A stretch of DNA of 64,000 nucleotides from Plebeiibacterium marinum (GCF_026013615.1 NZ_JAPDPI010000003.1:124001-188000); one strand, 5' to 3'. Counted from the stretch's first letter, positions 1 to 9,644 are shown. Notes: generated from the letters alone by a model not told the origin. Translations and numbers: made by a program.

Positions 1-1150
1 CAACAGCAGGCGATTCTGCAATTACTAAAAATCCTTTTTTATCGGCCAGGTTATAATACTCCTCATCAAAGGGATAGTATGCTGTGCGGAACGAATTGGC
101 TCCCACCCAGTCCATTAATTCCATATCAGTCACAATAACAGGATTATTAGTTCCCCTGCCAAACAAAGGAAAATCTTCCTGCTTTCCAAAACCCTTTAAA
201 AATATAGGCTTATCATTCAATAAAATCTGATTTTCATTAACTGAGACAGTTCTAACCCCGGTTTGTAAACTATAACTATCAATTTCTTCTTTTTCCCCTA
301 GCACTACTTTAACATTATACAAATAAGGATCTTCCGGCGACCACAACCTCACATCGGGTATTTTAATGCTGATTTTCGCAAGACCATCCACAAACTGAAT
401 ATTTTTGTCTATTTCATGTCCATTACCACTAACTGTAATGCTTCCTTGCTCAACATCTCCTTCCTGCTCAACAATAACTTCCATTAACCCTTTTGTCCCT
501 TTAAACGAAGGAACAACGGTAATATCCTTAATGTGTGCCTTTTGAGGTACTGTATACAGGTAAACATCTCGATTAATACCACCATATGGGAAATAATCCA
601 GATCGGCAATAGCCTGACTGCTAAAACCACCCTCCGGCATTCTGCCAAATTCAAAAATATTTTCAACCTGTATGGTAATTCTGTTTTCTGCACCAAAATT
701 TAGCATAGGACTGATATTAAAGGAAAACGGTACATGCCCACCTGCATGTTCCCCAACCGTTTTCCCATTAATCCACACCTTGGCTGCATAAGATGCCTCG
801 CCAATTCGTATATAAACTTTCTCATCCTTCCATCTTTCGGGAATAAATGAAGTTGTTTCGTACCAAACCCAGTCCCTGTAATTCTTCATATCAGTAAACT
901 GTTCATTCCAGCTTCCCGGTACAGCTATAGATCTGAAATCTTTTAATCCGTTAAACCACTGTTCTTCAACGCCCTTATCTTCCGCATCCTTTTTAAATTT
1001 CCAGATGCCTGATATTTTTTTCAACTCCCTTACTTCGTTTCTTTGTGGGAATAGTGCAATGTCTTTAGGATTTGCCTTGCTGAATTCCTGAGCATTTAAA
1101 CCCATTGATATTGCAAAAAGCAGTATATATATTGTTGTTCTAAGTACCAT
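1..1150 (-). CDS. GH2 beta-glucuronidase-like enzyme, C-terminus beyond the window
   Basis: The minus strand is open from an ATG at 1150 to base 1, about 383 codons with no stop, so the gene is cut by the window edge. It starts with a signal peptide ending in LNAQ, which predicts export. The visible part aligns closely with the next gene upstream (1161-3065): the jelly-roll sugar-binding domain (PGSWNEQFTDM, KVWINGK, VGEHAGGHVPF), the immunoglobulin-like domain, and the start of the TIM barrel (LLNDKPIFLKGFGKQEDFP, GANSFRTAYYPFDEEYY). The catalytic glutamates and the N-x-K glucuronate motif would lie off the window, so glucuronidase specificity is inferred from its paralogue. It begins only 10 bp after that paralogue's stop, so the two are probably cotranscribed. 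Confidence 0.88.
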   Translation of the reverse strand, partial: MVLRTTIYILLFAISMGLNAQEFSKANPKDIALFPQRNEVRELKKISGIWKFKKDAEDKGVEEQWFNGLKDFRSIAVPGSWNEQFTDMKNYRDWVWYETTSFIPERWKDEKVYIRIGEASYAAKVWINGKTVGEHAGGHVPFSFNISPMLNFGAENRITIQVENIFEFGRMPEGGFSSQAIADLDYFPYGGINRDVYLYTVPQKAHIKDITVVPSFKGTKGLMEVIVEQEGDVEQGSITVSGNGHEIDKNIQFVDGLAKISIKIPDVRLWSPEDPYLYNVKVVLGEKEEIDSYSLQTGVRTVSVNENQILLNDKPIFLKGFGKQEDFPLFGRGTNNPVIVTDMELMDWVGANSFRTAYYPFDEEYYNLADKKGFLVIAESPAV

Positions 1151-1160
1151 AACCTTCTGT

Positions 1161-3065
1161 CTATTTGTTTTGATTGCTATTCATCCATCTCTCTCTAAGA
1201 TAATGGGCTGCCATTTTAGGTTTTCTGTCCCTGGTAAACACGCCTTTATAATTGAAGCCTCCAAACCGGAATATGGCCTGCGAGGTTTTAAAATCTGCAA
1301 AATTCCATACATGCATACCTGTAACATAGGGACGCTCATCAGCAACATCCAGATAAGCTTTGATAAACTCAACCTGATATTCTTCCGAAAACATTTCTGC
1401 CTGTTCATCATGACATCCTGGATAGGTATCTGCACCAAACTCCGTAATCATACAAGGTTTTTTAAACTGCTTATGTAGTTTATCTATTTCCTTGCCCACA
1501 ACATAACCTCCGGTTTCAGCATCTCCCGGGGCTGTATACCAACCATAATAACGGTTTATGGCAATTACATCCGTTAACTCAAACCACTCTTTAGGACCCA
1601 TCATAACACCTACATACATTACCAAACGGGTAGGATCAAGAGACTTTGCCAATGAAAAGCTTTCTGCAAACATATTTTTCATTCTCTCTTTCTCTTCCTT
1701 GGTTTTGCGCATCACTGAAAAGCCCAAAGTTGCCTTATCGCTGGGCTCATTAGCCACACACCACATGATGATGGAAGGGTGATTTTTATCTCGATAAATC
1801 ATTTCCTGGATATATTGTTTACAGGTCTTTTGACGTTTTGATAGTTGTACAGAATCCCCTGCAAAATACAAACCTACAGCAGGTGTTTCACCTATTACCA
1901 TAATCCCTTCCCTATCGGCCATATGATAATATTCCTCATCATAAGGGTAATGCGTTGTTCTAAAGGAGTTAGCACCTGTCCATTTCATCAACTCAAAATC
2001 TTTTACCATTACCGGATATGCACTTCCCCTGCCGTTTATTGGGAAATCCTCATGCTTTCCAAATCCATTTAAAAATACAGGTTTACCGTTTAGTAATATT
2101 TCATTCTCCGTAACTCCCACAGTACGCACTCCTGTTTTCAATGTGTATGAATCAACCACTTTACCATTTTGGCTTAATTGTACAGTTACATCATATAAGT
2201 CAGGTGTTTCAGGCGACCATAAGTGAACATCAGGAATATCAACTTTAGTTTTTGCTTTTCCTTCTGTAAAAGAAACTGATTTCTCTATTTTTTTTCCAAA
2301 TCCTTCAACAATGATTTTACCTGATGATAAAGCACCTTTTTGCTCTATCTCTACATTCATAAAACCTGTTGTCCCTTCAAAATCGGGACGTACTGTAATA
2401 TCATGGATAGATGCTACGGACGGCACAGAATAAAGCTCAACGCTTCTGTTCAAACCTGCGTAAGGAAAAAAATCGTAATTTGCATTCGGAAAATTACCGA
2501 ACGCACTCCCTGGCACTTCTCCGGTTGGAACACGTTCCGGCTTTAATATATTTTCAACTTTAATGGTGATTCTGTTGGATGCCTCCCAATTAATATAATT
2601 ATTTAACTCAAAAGCAAAAGGTACATGACAGCCTTCATGTTCACCAACTGCCTTACCATTCACCCAGATTTTTGCAGCGTAAGTAGCATCATTAACACGA
2701 ATATATATCTTATCGTTTTTCCAGGATCGGGGTATATAGGTTTCTGTTTCATACCAGCCCCATGCCATGTAATCTCTCATATCAGTAAACTGTTCATTCC
2801 AGCTACCTGGTACAGCTATTTGCCTGAAATGATTTAAACCATTATACCACTGCTGACTTTCCCCTTGATTCGCAGAGTCTTTTTTGAAATTCCAAATTCC
2901 ATTAAGGCAAATCTTATCTCTGTAACTATTTTGTATTGGAGACAAAGCTATATCCTTAGGCTTTGCTATACTAAAATCACCTGCATAAAGCGGCAGTGAA
3001 CTAACCAAACAGGTAAGCATAATGAACAATACCCATTTGTTATTATGGTATAATTTATGGTACAT
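1161..3065 (-). CDS. GH2 beta-glucuronidase, exported
   Basis: This 634-residue protein has the GH2 order: signal peptide (1 to about 28), jelly-roll sugar-binding domain (about 50-215), immunoglobulin-like domain (about 216-315) and TIM barrel (about 316-625). The acid/base is E440 in CVANEPSD and the nucleophile is E542 in MITEFGADTYPG. The end keeps VWNFADFKTSQ and the N-x-K motif (N605-Y606-K607, then GVFTRDRKPK). In E. coli GusA this motif binds the glucuronate carboxylate, so release of terminal beta-glucuronic acid from glycans is the likely activity. Length fits the family (GusA is 603). It is the first gene of a pair with the truncated GH2 that follows. Family is secure; the polymer substrate is unknown. 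Confidence 0.92.
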   Translation of the reverse strand: MYHKLYHNNKWVLFIMLTCLVSSLPLYAGDFSIAKPKDIALSPIQNSYRDKICLNGIWNFKKDSANQGESQQWYNGLNHFRQIAVPGSWNEQFTDMRDYMAWGWYETETYIPRSWKNDKIYIRVNDATYAAKIWVNGKAVGEHEGCHVPFAFELNNYINWEASNRITIKVENILKPERVPTGEVPGSAFGNFPNANYDFFPYAGLNRSVELYSVPSVASIHDITVRPDFEGTTGFMNVEIEQKGALSSGKIIVEGFGKKIEKSVSFTEGKAKTKVDIPDVHLWSPETPDLYDVTVQLSQNGKVVDSYTLKTGVRTVGVTENEILLNGKPVFLNGFGKHEDFPINGRGSAYPVMVKDFELMKWTGANSFRTTHYPYDEEYYHMADREGIMVIGETPAVGLYFAGDSVQLSKRQKTCKQYIQEMIYRDKNHPSIIMWCVANEPSDKATLGFSVMRKTKEEKERMKNMFAESFSLAKSLDPTRLVMYVGVMMGPKEWFELTDVIAINRYYGWYTAPGDAETGGYVVGKEIDKLHKQFKKPCMITEFGADTYPGCHDEQAEMFSEEYQVEFIKAYLDVADERPYVTGMHVWNFADFKTSQAIFRFGGFNYKGVFTRDRKPKMAAHYLRERWMNSNQNK

Positions 3066-3183
3066 GATATTGATATAATTATTTATTATGGATAAAATAT
3101 GTTGCTTTTGTTTTTAGATACAATAGTTCGGCAAATATTTATAACTGTCATATTTACAAGCGTCTACAATTTGTAGCGCAAAA

Positions 3184-3622
3184 CACATAAACAATTAATT
3201 TTAAGCGCCTTGTAAATATGTCTATAATCTATTATCTAAAATCTAACGATCTATTGATATAGATATTGGCAAATAGCCATTTTGTTTCCTGATCGCTATT
3301 AGTTATTCAATCAATCTGTTATTTTGGAATATTCGTTAGTGGTTTAATACCCTTGAAATATTACACCTAACTATATTAGTGTATGCGCAACAATTCTCAT
3401 TCAATATTTTTGCGTTTTTATACTATTAACCGATTCGCTTACTAAAATAAATACTCAAAAACATATATTGCTACATAATTAACAGGTCAATAGCTCGGTG
3501 GTTTTATATAACTTTCAGATACCTTGGCTTTTACATTTCGCTGCATTAAATACATAAATAATTGATTTTAATAATCTTGTAAATAAGTCTAAAATCTATT
3601 ATCTAAAATCTAACGATCTATT
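3184..3622. repeat. two 72-bp direct repeats in a gene-free region
   Basis: The stretch 3066-3699 holds no credible gene. It contains two 72-bp copies in the same orientation, at 3184-3255 and 3551-3622. They match at 63 of 72 positions by eye, and the last 30 bases are identical. They are rich in ATCTA words (ATCTATTATCTAAAATCTAA). About 295 bp separate them. Nothing between them resembles a transposase. They could be a duplicated intergenic element, remnants of a mobile repeat, or paired regulatory sequences. Confidence 0.75.
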
Positions 3623-3699
3623 ACAATATATAATGCCAATAACAACTTGAAGTATGCCGGGAAGTATATAACTCCCCGACATAACATTGGTATTAACAA

Positions 3700-4074
3700 C
3701 TATTCTTCTTTAACGCCTCTTGTTGCATAGGCATCAAACATGTCCATTAACGAACCTTCTAATTTATCCTCTTCTACTTTTTCAAGATAACAATACACAT
3801 CATATCCTCCTGAAACCCAATATACAGTTACCTCATCCTCTTTAAGTTCTACACGAGTCGCCTGTGTATCCGGCTTTCCTTCCTGCTTAACCACACCTAC
3901 AACTTTACCCTCTTTTTCTTCCAAAGTTATAATAATAGTAGCATCTCCACTTGGGGTACCTTCAACCAATACAGTCCAGGTATCCACTAAACTTTTTTCT
4001 TCAGCTTGTGCGTTTACTGCAAAAGCAGAAAATAAAAACATCATCCCTACAATAATCTTACTAATCGTTTTCAT
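3700..4074 (-). CDS. small secreted protein of unknown function
   Basis: A 124-residue protein. Residues 1-24 form a signal peptide (MKTISKIIVGMMFLFSAFAV, cut near NAQA). The mature part of about 100 residues is acidic and alternates in a way that suggests beta strands (ATIIITLEE, KVVGVVKQEG, DEVTVYWVSGGYDVYCYLEK), as in small lipocalin-like folds. I do not recognise the family. It lies 30 bp downstream of the outer-membrane receptor gene on the same strand, so it is probably the second gene of that operon and acts in the periplasm or at the surface. A GC-rich inverted repeat just past the stop (3654-3682) could end the transcript but lacks a T-run. Confidence 0.7.
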   Translation of the reverse strand: MKTISKIIVGMMFLFSAFAVNAQAEEKSLVDTWTVLVEGTPSGDATIIITLEEKEGKVVGVVKQEGKPDTQATRVELKEDEVTVYWVSGGYDVYCYLEKVEEDKLEGSLMDMFDAYATRGVKEE

Positions 4075-4103
4075 AATATAAATATTTAAAAGTTATGTAT
4101 TAA

Positions 4104-6452
4104 TTAAAATTTAAAGTCCACTGATAATTCAAATTGACGTGGTCGTATAGCCGAAGCAACTACACCTGTACCTGCAGCAGGTTCCTCTGTCATTTGCATT
4201 GAGTTAACCAAATCTCCTTTGATACCACGTTGATCAAGGAAATTGGTAACTTTTAAGCCTAGTTTTACATTACGACTCAACATATAGTCTAAACCTCCAA
4301 AGCTTTCCCACCAAGGATTATATTTAATTGTATTTAAAGCTGTACCATATTGTTTTCCAAAATAACGCAAGCTAAACCATGCTTTCATCTTGTTTTTATA
4401 GAACTTATAACTAGGATCTATCTCTAATAAGATCTTCGACAATCCAACTACCTGCTTGTCTGAATAATTGTAAGTATCTGTTGCTCCTGGTATGGTCATT
4501 CCATACAAGTTAATATCATCAAACTGATAAGTTAAAGAGTAATTTTTATATTTTGGATTTTGCAAAGTCACTAAAAAGTGAATATTAAAGTTCTTAATAG
4601 GATTTGCAGTAATATCCGTAGTCCACCCAATAGTTTCAATATCGTAATATTCAGGACCAAAATCACTTCTTACTGCCTGTGCTAACTGTCCATAAATGGC
4701 TTCAGCTTTTTGATTATACAGTCCCGTTTCAGTACACCTAACATTGGTTTTTGTAATTCCTGTAATTTTTGAAACAATATTTAATTTGCTCCCAATGTTA
4801 TAATAAAGCCCTGCTCCATACTTTGTAACTACAGTTTCTTTTTCTATTGGATTTACTTTACGTCCATACGATAAACCATCGGCATTTATTATACTACCTG
4901 TTGCATCTCTATCATAATCCCAATCCAGTTCCCATGAAGAATTGTAACAACCATCAGCCAGAAAACCAAAATTATTGGTCACTTTAAATACAAGGTTACC
5001 TATACCCACCTTGTTCCATTTATTATTCATTTCATAAGTCATCAATTCCGATTCATCCTCTGGCACTGTTTCATAGGATACATTGAACTGGTTATGAACA
5101 TCCTTATAATTCTGATGCTCAATACGAACTCCTAATCCAAGATCAATCCTGCTTCCTATTGAAAAATCATCAGACAAATATAACGCTGTTTTATTCCATG
5201 TATTACTAGCTACATTTCCCCATGAAGAAGAAACAAAGTTTTCAGGATTTGAGCCATCGAAATATGTAATTGAACCTGTAGCACGATCTTGAGCATAGAT
5301 TCTAGGATTTGCTTCAACAGTCATACTGTACATACCTGTATATATTTCGTACTCGCGTTTATAATATTGATTATGCAAGCCTAATCGTAAACGGTGCTTG
5401 CCTGCTTCTTTGGTTAACTGGATTCTTGTATTAAACATTTCACATTCTGACTGGGGAATAAGTTGGTTGAGTACACTTTGCTTCCCAATGCCCCCATTTG
5501 CGTTTACATCAATAGATGTACTTAGTGGAAAAATAACAGCCATTGGGCTATTCATATCCTGATATAAAGTGGTATAAGATAAATTGTATCCATTGCTAAA
5601 CTTATGCTCACCTGTTAAATATAGATTATGAGATATCGAACGACTATACTTATCTTTTGAAATATCTGCTGTTCCTATATTACCATATGGATCTTTATAT
5701 GGGATTAAACCATTACCTGGTATATAAGAATCCCTTCCTAAATCAAAGTTATCCAGTTCTTTAAATTCTCCATCTCCCTTATACATTAAAGGCACATAAT
5801 TGGACATGATAATACTGGCATCCACCATTTTATACAACAACTTTACATTACCATTCTTATACTTTTGCTGAATACCTACTTTTGTCATAGTAGTATTATC
5901 ATACCATGGAGTAAACTGATAATTAATACCATTTCCCCTGTCAAAGTTTTTATAGGCACTTAAAATATAACCCAGTCCATTTTTATTTAAAGATCCTGTA
6001 AAGGTTGCATCATAACGAGATGTACCATTACTTGTTAAATTAATAGAAGCATATCCTTTAAATTTTCTGGATGCATCTCTGGTAAATGATCTTACCGGAT
6101 TACCTACTTTTCCATATAATAGCGCACCTTCCTCAAAGGATAATAACCCCAAACGAGTTAAACTATTGTCTTTACGCCATGCTGCCAAAGGATTAGTAGG
6201 ATAAAAATAATATACAGATGGCACTCCATTCTCCCCTATTATTAAATCACCCTTAAATGGTAAACCAATATTTACGGTTCGTGGACCTGTAGAATTTTCG
6301 GCATTTAGCATTACATTACGGTTCTTTTCTTCCTTTTGAATACCTTTTTTTACCTGTGTTGAATCTGCTGATGATTCATCATCCTGTGCCCATCCATTGG
6401 TAACAAACAATGACAACACGAATAATAACATTCCGATAGATTTCTTTTTCAT
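4104..6452 (-). CDS. TonB-dependent-receptor-like outer-membrane beta-barrel
   Basis: From the ATG at 6452 the product has 782 residues, a clean signal peptide (MKKKSIGMLLFVLSLFVTNG then WAQ) and the terminal phenylalanine of an outer-membrane barrel (ELSVDFKF). An in-frame ATG at 6521 would put a charged stretch before the signal, so 6452 is preferred. Strand after strand shows aromatic girdle patterns, and late motifs resemble TonB-receptor barrels (KNMKAWFSLRYFGKQYGTA, VKLGLKVTNFLDQRG). There is no carboxypeptidase-like domain, no STN domain, no SusC signature and no SusD partner, and the plug region is not obvious to me. The divergent membrane AraC gene at 6832 is a candidate regulator. 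The substrate cannot be told. Confidence 0.75.
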   Translation of the reverse strand: MKKKSIGMLLFVLSLFVTNGWAQDDESSADSTQVKKGIQKEEKNRNVMLNAENSTGPRTVNIGLPFKGDLIIGENGVPSVYYFYPTNPLAAWRKDNSLTRLGLLSFEEGALLYGKVGNPVRSFTRDASRKFKGYASINLTSNGTSRYDATFTGSLNKNGLGYILSAYKNFDRGNGINYQFTPWYDNTTMTKVGIQQKYKNGNVKLLYKMVDASIIMSNYVPLMYKGDGEFKELDNFDLGRDSYIPGNGLIPYKDPYGNIGTADISKDKYSRSISHNLYLTGEHKFSNGYNLSYTTLYQDMNSPMAVIFPLSTSIDVNANGGIGKQSVLNQLIPQSECEMFNTRIQLTKEAGKHRLRLGLHNQYYKREYEIYTGMYSMTVEANPRIYAQDRATGSITYFDGSNPENFVSSSWGNVASNTWNKTALYLSDDFSIGSRIDLGLGVRIEHQNYKDVHNQFNVSYETVPEDESELMTYEMNNKWNKVGIGNLVFKVTNNFGFLADGCYNSSWELDWDYDRDATGSIINADGLSYGRKVNPIEKETVVTKYGAGLYYNIGSKLNIVSKITGITKTNVRCTETGLYNQKAEAIYGQLAQAVRSDFGPEYYDIETIGWTTDITANPIKNFNIHFLVTLQNPKYKNYSLTYQFDDINLYGMTIPGATDTYNYSDKQVVGLSKILLEIDPSYKFYKNKMKAWFSLRYFGKQYGTALNTIKYNPWWESFGGLDYMLSRNVKLGLKVTNFLDQRGIKGDLVNSMQMTEEPAAGTGVVASAIRPRQFELSVDFKF

Positions 6453-6558
6453 AGTGAATTGTTTAAATTGTTTACAAAACTTAAAAATAAGGTCAAAAAC
6501 ATGTATAAATTTTAGTTTCATTTCAATCTGATTTTAACTTTACTTTTTTCTTTCAATA

Positions 6559-6566
6559 CAAACATA
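6559..6566 (-). promoter_or_regulatory. possible -7 box for the outer-membrane receptor
   Basis: On the minus strand these bases read TATGTTTG, an exact match to the Bacteroidota -7 consensus TAnnTTTG. The -33 element is weak (ATTG about 16 bp upstream). The box would place transcription start near 6552, about 100 nt before the ATG at 6452. The rest of the divergent intergenic region (6453-6831) is AT-rich with nothing else I can name. Confidence 0.3.
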
Positions 6567-6831
6567 TTTATAAACATTTTAACAATCATTCACATTTCTG
6601 CTCACAATTTATTTATACGTCCTAATGGATTGTAAACTATCGTACTAATTTCTTATATACCTATATTACTGTGAATTACAACTCAGAAAAAACTTTACTT
6701 CCTGATCCATTCAATGATCTATTTTATGTATATTTGCCACTATAAATTTAAAGTAATTAACATTTGCAGTTAAGATGAAATGTTAAAAATTTATATTTTC
6801 TAGACTCAATTAACTTTATATTATAATCTTC

Positions 6832-7974
6832 ATGAATACAACTTTATTTTATATAGGTATAGTTGAAACTATTCTAATCTCAATCATACTATTTTTTAAA
6901 AGACCAGTAAATATTGCTGATAAATTACTCAGTTGCTGGTTTATGATATTATCGTTGACTTTTGTTGTAAATATTATCAAGCTTAACCATCAAATAGAAG
7001 AATCTTGGGCATTTTCTCTTATTCTATACTTAGCATTTCCCCCATTTATATTTTTATATACAAAATATATTACTACCGAATATAAAAGATTTGATAAAAA
7101 GGACTACTTACACTATATACCTACATTTATTAGCCTACTCCTTTTATTTATTTTTAAAACACCTGATTCAAACAACATTAAATCTTTAGCCGATCATTAC
7201 AGCGATCAAGTATTACTACGAATGATACTAGGCAATATCTATATCATCAATTTGTGGGCTTATGGTATTCTTTCTTTATTAAAAATGAAAAATCACCATA
7301 AACAGATGATAAATGCCTATTCTTATAATTCAGGAAAAATAAACCTAAACTGGCTATTTATTATCGTTATAGCCTACTTATTGCTACATAATGCAGGAAT
7401 CTTAATAAGCATTTTTAAGTTTCTTGATAAACCAATTCATAGCCTTGAACATTTATCAAGCGGTGTGTTACTTGTATTTGTATTTGTATTGGGCATATTT
7501 GGGTTTAGGCAAAACCAGTTGACATCTGTTACTAACTCACCTAAAATATCAGCTCCTCAAATTAAAGCACCTGCAAAAACTGAAGAAGAGGTTTCGGATA
7601 AATACAAGCACTCCAGCTTAAAGGAAGCCCAGGCAAATGCGTACATGCAAAAAATTATAGATTATATAAATGCCTCAGCCATCTGGAAAGATAATGAGCT
7701 CTCTATAGATAAAATATCTGCTCAAACAGGCATACCAAAATACTATATATCACAGGTATTAAACGAGAAGGTTCAAAAGAATTTCTACACTTTTATTAAT
7801 GAGTACCGCATTGAATATGCCATGAAGCTCATTAAATCACCGGAACATAAAAACTGGTCGTTTGTAGCTATTGCCTTTGAGAGTGGTTTTAATTCAAAAT
7901 CGGTGTTTAATTCATTTTTTAAGAAACATACGGGCATGACGCCTACTGAATATAAGAATAAGGAAGTTGGGTGA
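6832..7974 (+). CDS. membrane-bound AraC-family regulator
   Basis: A 380-residue protein with two parts. Residues 1 to about 225 hold roughly seven hydrophobic segments (for example LFYIGIVETILISIILFF and VLLVFVFVLGIFGF). After a linker, residues about 270-378 form an AraC-type double helix-turn-helix (LSIDKISAQTGIPKYYISQV, then SFVAIAFESGFNSKSVFNSF, ending HTGMTPTEY). Proteins of this plan are common in Bacteroidota and are thought to sense signals through the membrane domain. It starts with the first membrane helix, 379 bp from and divergent to the outer-membrane receptor gene, which is the natural target. A distant paralogue lies at 8551-9624. Confidence 0.85.
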   Translation: MNTTLFYIGIVETILISIILFFKRPVNIADKLLSCWFMILSLTFVVNIIKLNHQIEESWAFSLILYLAFPPFIFLYTKYITTEYKRFDKKDYLHYIPTFISLLLLFIFKTPDSNNIKSLADHYSDQVLLRMILGNIYIINLWAYGILSLLKMKNHHKQMINAYSYNSGKINLNWLFIIVIAYLLLHNAGILISIFKFLDKPIHSLEHLSSGVLLVFVFVLGIFGFRQNQLTSVTNSPKISAPQIKAPAKTEEEVSDKYKHSSLKEAQANAYMQKIIDYINASAIWKDNELSIDKISAQTGIPKYYISQVLNEKVQKNFYTFINEYRIEYAMKLIKSPEHKNWSFVAIAFESGFNSKSVFNSFFKKHTGMTPTEYKNKEVG

Positions 7975-7990
7975 GTTGGAAGGATAGAGG

Positions 7991-8060
7991 GAACAATGAA
8001 CAATGAGCAATGAGCAATCAACAATGAACAATGAGCATATTGACTAATGACTATTGACTC
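7991..8060. repeat. low-complexity CAATGA repeat
   Basis: Between the AraC stop and the nuclease relic lies a run of near-identical words (GAACAATGAACAATGAGCAA and variants), followed by TGACTAATGACTATTGACT. About six imperfect units of 7-10 bp are visible. No gene is present. Such runs occur between genes in Bacteroidota and probably arise by slippage. Confidence 0.7.
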
Positions 8061-8095
8061 TAATAAGCAAGGAAATTGATAATTGATATTGATAC

Positions 8096-8530
8096 CTATC
8101 GACCTTGTAGCATCTTCTCAATTTGTTCAACGGTTAAACCGGTAGATTTAGATATAATTTCAATAGACACGCCATTTTCAAGAAGGCTTTTTACTAACTC
8201 TGAAGTACGCTCCTCTTTGCCTTTCTCTAAACCCTTTTTCCATCCTTCTTCATGCCCCTCCTCTTTTGCGGTATCCAAGGAGTTTTTAAGATCTCTGTAG
8301 TATTTTAAACTATCTTCATACGACAAATATTCTTCATGAGAAAATTTTGCAATCTCTGCAACCTCAAATACTCGCTCAAACACTTTCTCTTTTAACTTAT
8401 CTGGCAACCGATCCAATTTATGGAGATTTTTCAACACATATAACCACTTGTCATAATGCGAATCAAGTTCATCAATAGTTTTATTGAACTTTGGCATTTC
8501 AAAAGTACATTTTCTACTAATAACTTTCAA
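8096..8530 (-). pseudogene. C-terminal fragment of an Rpn/PD-(D/E)XK family nuclease-transposase
   Basis: The open frame resembles the C-terminal half of Rpn-type recombination-promoting nucleases (PF12784 type): PKFNKTIDELDSHYDKWLYV, RLPDKLKEKVFERVFEVAEI, a YEDSLKYYRDLKN segment, then a charged coil rich in E, G and K and a short helical tail (ISKSTGLTVEQIEKMLQGR). Full members are about 280-300 residues; here only about 144 remain and the catalytic N-terminal domain is absent. The first usable start is TTG at 8530. Upstream the frame runs into the 3' end of the neighbouring AraC gene and stops at 8561, so the 5' half was deleted. It is probably a non-functional relic. Confidence 0.75.
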
Positions 8531-8550
8531 GTCTGTAATAACGAAATAAT

Positions 8551-9624
8551 TTAACTCCTCTTATCCTTCAGTTTATTTAAATACTCCGAAGGTGTATTAC
8601 CCGTAATCTCTTTAAATGCTTTGTTAAAGGCCGACTTGCTATTAAACCCACATTCATAGGCCAGATAGAGTAACTTAATGTTCGAAGAGTCTTCCTTTTT
8701 CAATAAATCAATCATATGGTTTACCCGGTACTCTTTTATAAAATTAAAGAAATTGGTATTCAGGTTTGTATTGATCACTTCTGATAAATACTGCTTTTTA
8801 ACATCCAGTTGCTCTGCCAGTTTTTCTAAAGACAAATCCCCATTAAGAAATGGTTTCTTTAGGTCCATATACTGCTTGAGCACTTCTACATAGTCTTCAT
8901 TGCGCTCTTTTTCTTCTTTCTTGTCCTGAGCCTTAACTATTTGTGTTTTGGTAATATTCCTCTGCCACACACCTAAAATCAGTATTATAAATATACTTAT
9001 GCTATGGTTAAAGTTATAATAAACACTTATTTCATCATACAACTCTACCGGGTTCTCTTTACTTAACAGGATCCATCCCATCCCTCCTATATGAATTAAA
9101 ACATCATAACTTAAAATCGCTACAACCCAGTATAAGTTAATTTTTGCTGATTCATAGGAATAATAACTTTTTAAGTCTTCATGATGCCATTTTAAAATAC
9201 GGAAAGAAAGAAATAAAAAGCAGATCATAAACGCAAAAAACAAGGTATTTATGATATCGTAATGAATACTTGAGTATGCGCTATTTATATAATCATAGCG
9301 GGATACTACCATATAAATCAACAAAACAACAGCAGGAAGAAAATAAAGTATATCCTTATTCTTGATCCTCTTTAAGTCTGAGGTCATATATTTTAAGTAC
9401 AGAAAGAAAAATATATACTTTTCAATACTGATTACTGTACAAACATTATGCAGAAGCAGGTTATTATATTTCTGGTTTACCAACTCAATTACATATTTTA
9501 TTGTTGACAACAAGAAAAAAGATAAAAGTATAATATTCCCTGCCTGCGACCTGTCTTTCAACATATAAATAAACACAGAACCTATAAGGGAAAATACAAG
9601 ACCATATAGAAAAATCATTTCCAT
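8551..9624 (-). CDS. membrane-bound AraC-family regulator, divergent from RND efflux operon
   Basis: The same plan as the protein at 6832: about seven membrane segments (MIFLYGLVFSLIGSVFIYML first), a charged linker (KEEKERNEDY), then an AraC double helix-turn-helix (LSLEKLAEQLDVKKQYLSEV; LLYLAYECGFNSKSAFNKAF; TGNTPSEYL). An upstream TTG at 9669 would add 15 residues before the first helix. The ATG at 9624 is preferred because its paralogue starts directly with the helix. That gives 357 residues. It is divergent from the efflux genes starting at 9934 and is their likely regulator. The inducing signal is unknown. Confidence 0.83.
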   Translation of the reverse strand: MEMIFLYGLVFSLIGSVFIYMLKDRSQAGNIILLSFFLLSTIKYVIELVNQKYNNLLLHNVCTVISIEKYIFFFLYLKYMTSDLKRIKNKDILYFLPAVVLLIYMVVSRYDYINSAYSSIHYDIINTLFFAFMICFLFLSFRILKWHHEDLKSYYSYESAKINLYWVVAILSYDVLIHIGGMGWILLSKENPVELYDEISVYYNFNHSISIFIILILGVWQRNITKTQIVKAQDKKEEKERNEDYVEVLKQYMDLKKPFLNGDLSLEKLAEQLDVKKQYLSEVINTNLNTNFFNFIKEYRVNHMIDLLKKEDSSNIKLLYLAYECGFNSKSAFNKAFKEITGNTPSEYLNKLKDKRS

Positions 9625-9644
9625 CTTAAAAACTAACTTTAGCC

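Noticed and set aside
484-696. 70-codon minus-strand open frame inside the first GH2 gene
   Set aside because: It overlaps the continuous GH2 frame in another phase and has no signal or family features.
7991-8060. Possible CRISPR-like array in the CAATGA repeats
   Set aside because: Units are under 12 bp, imperfect, with no spacers and no cas genes.
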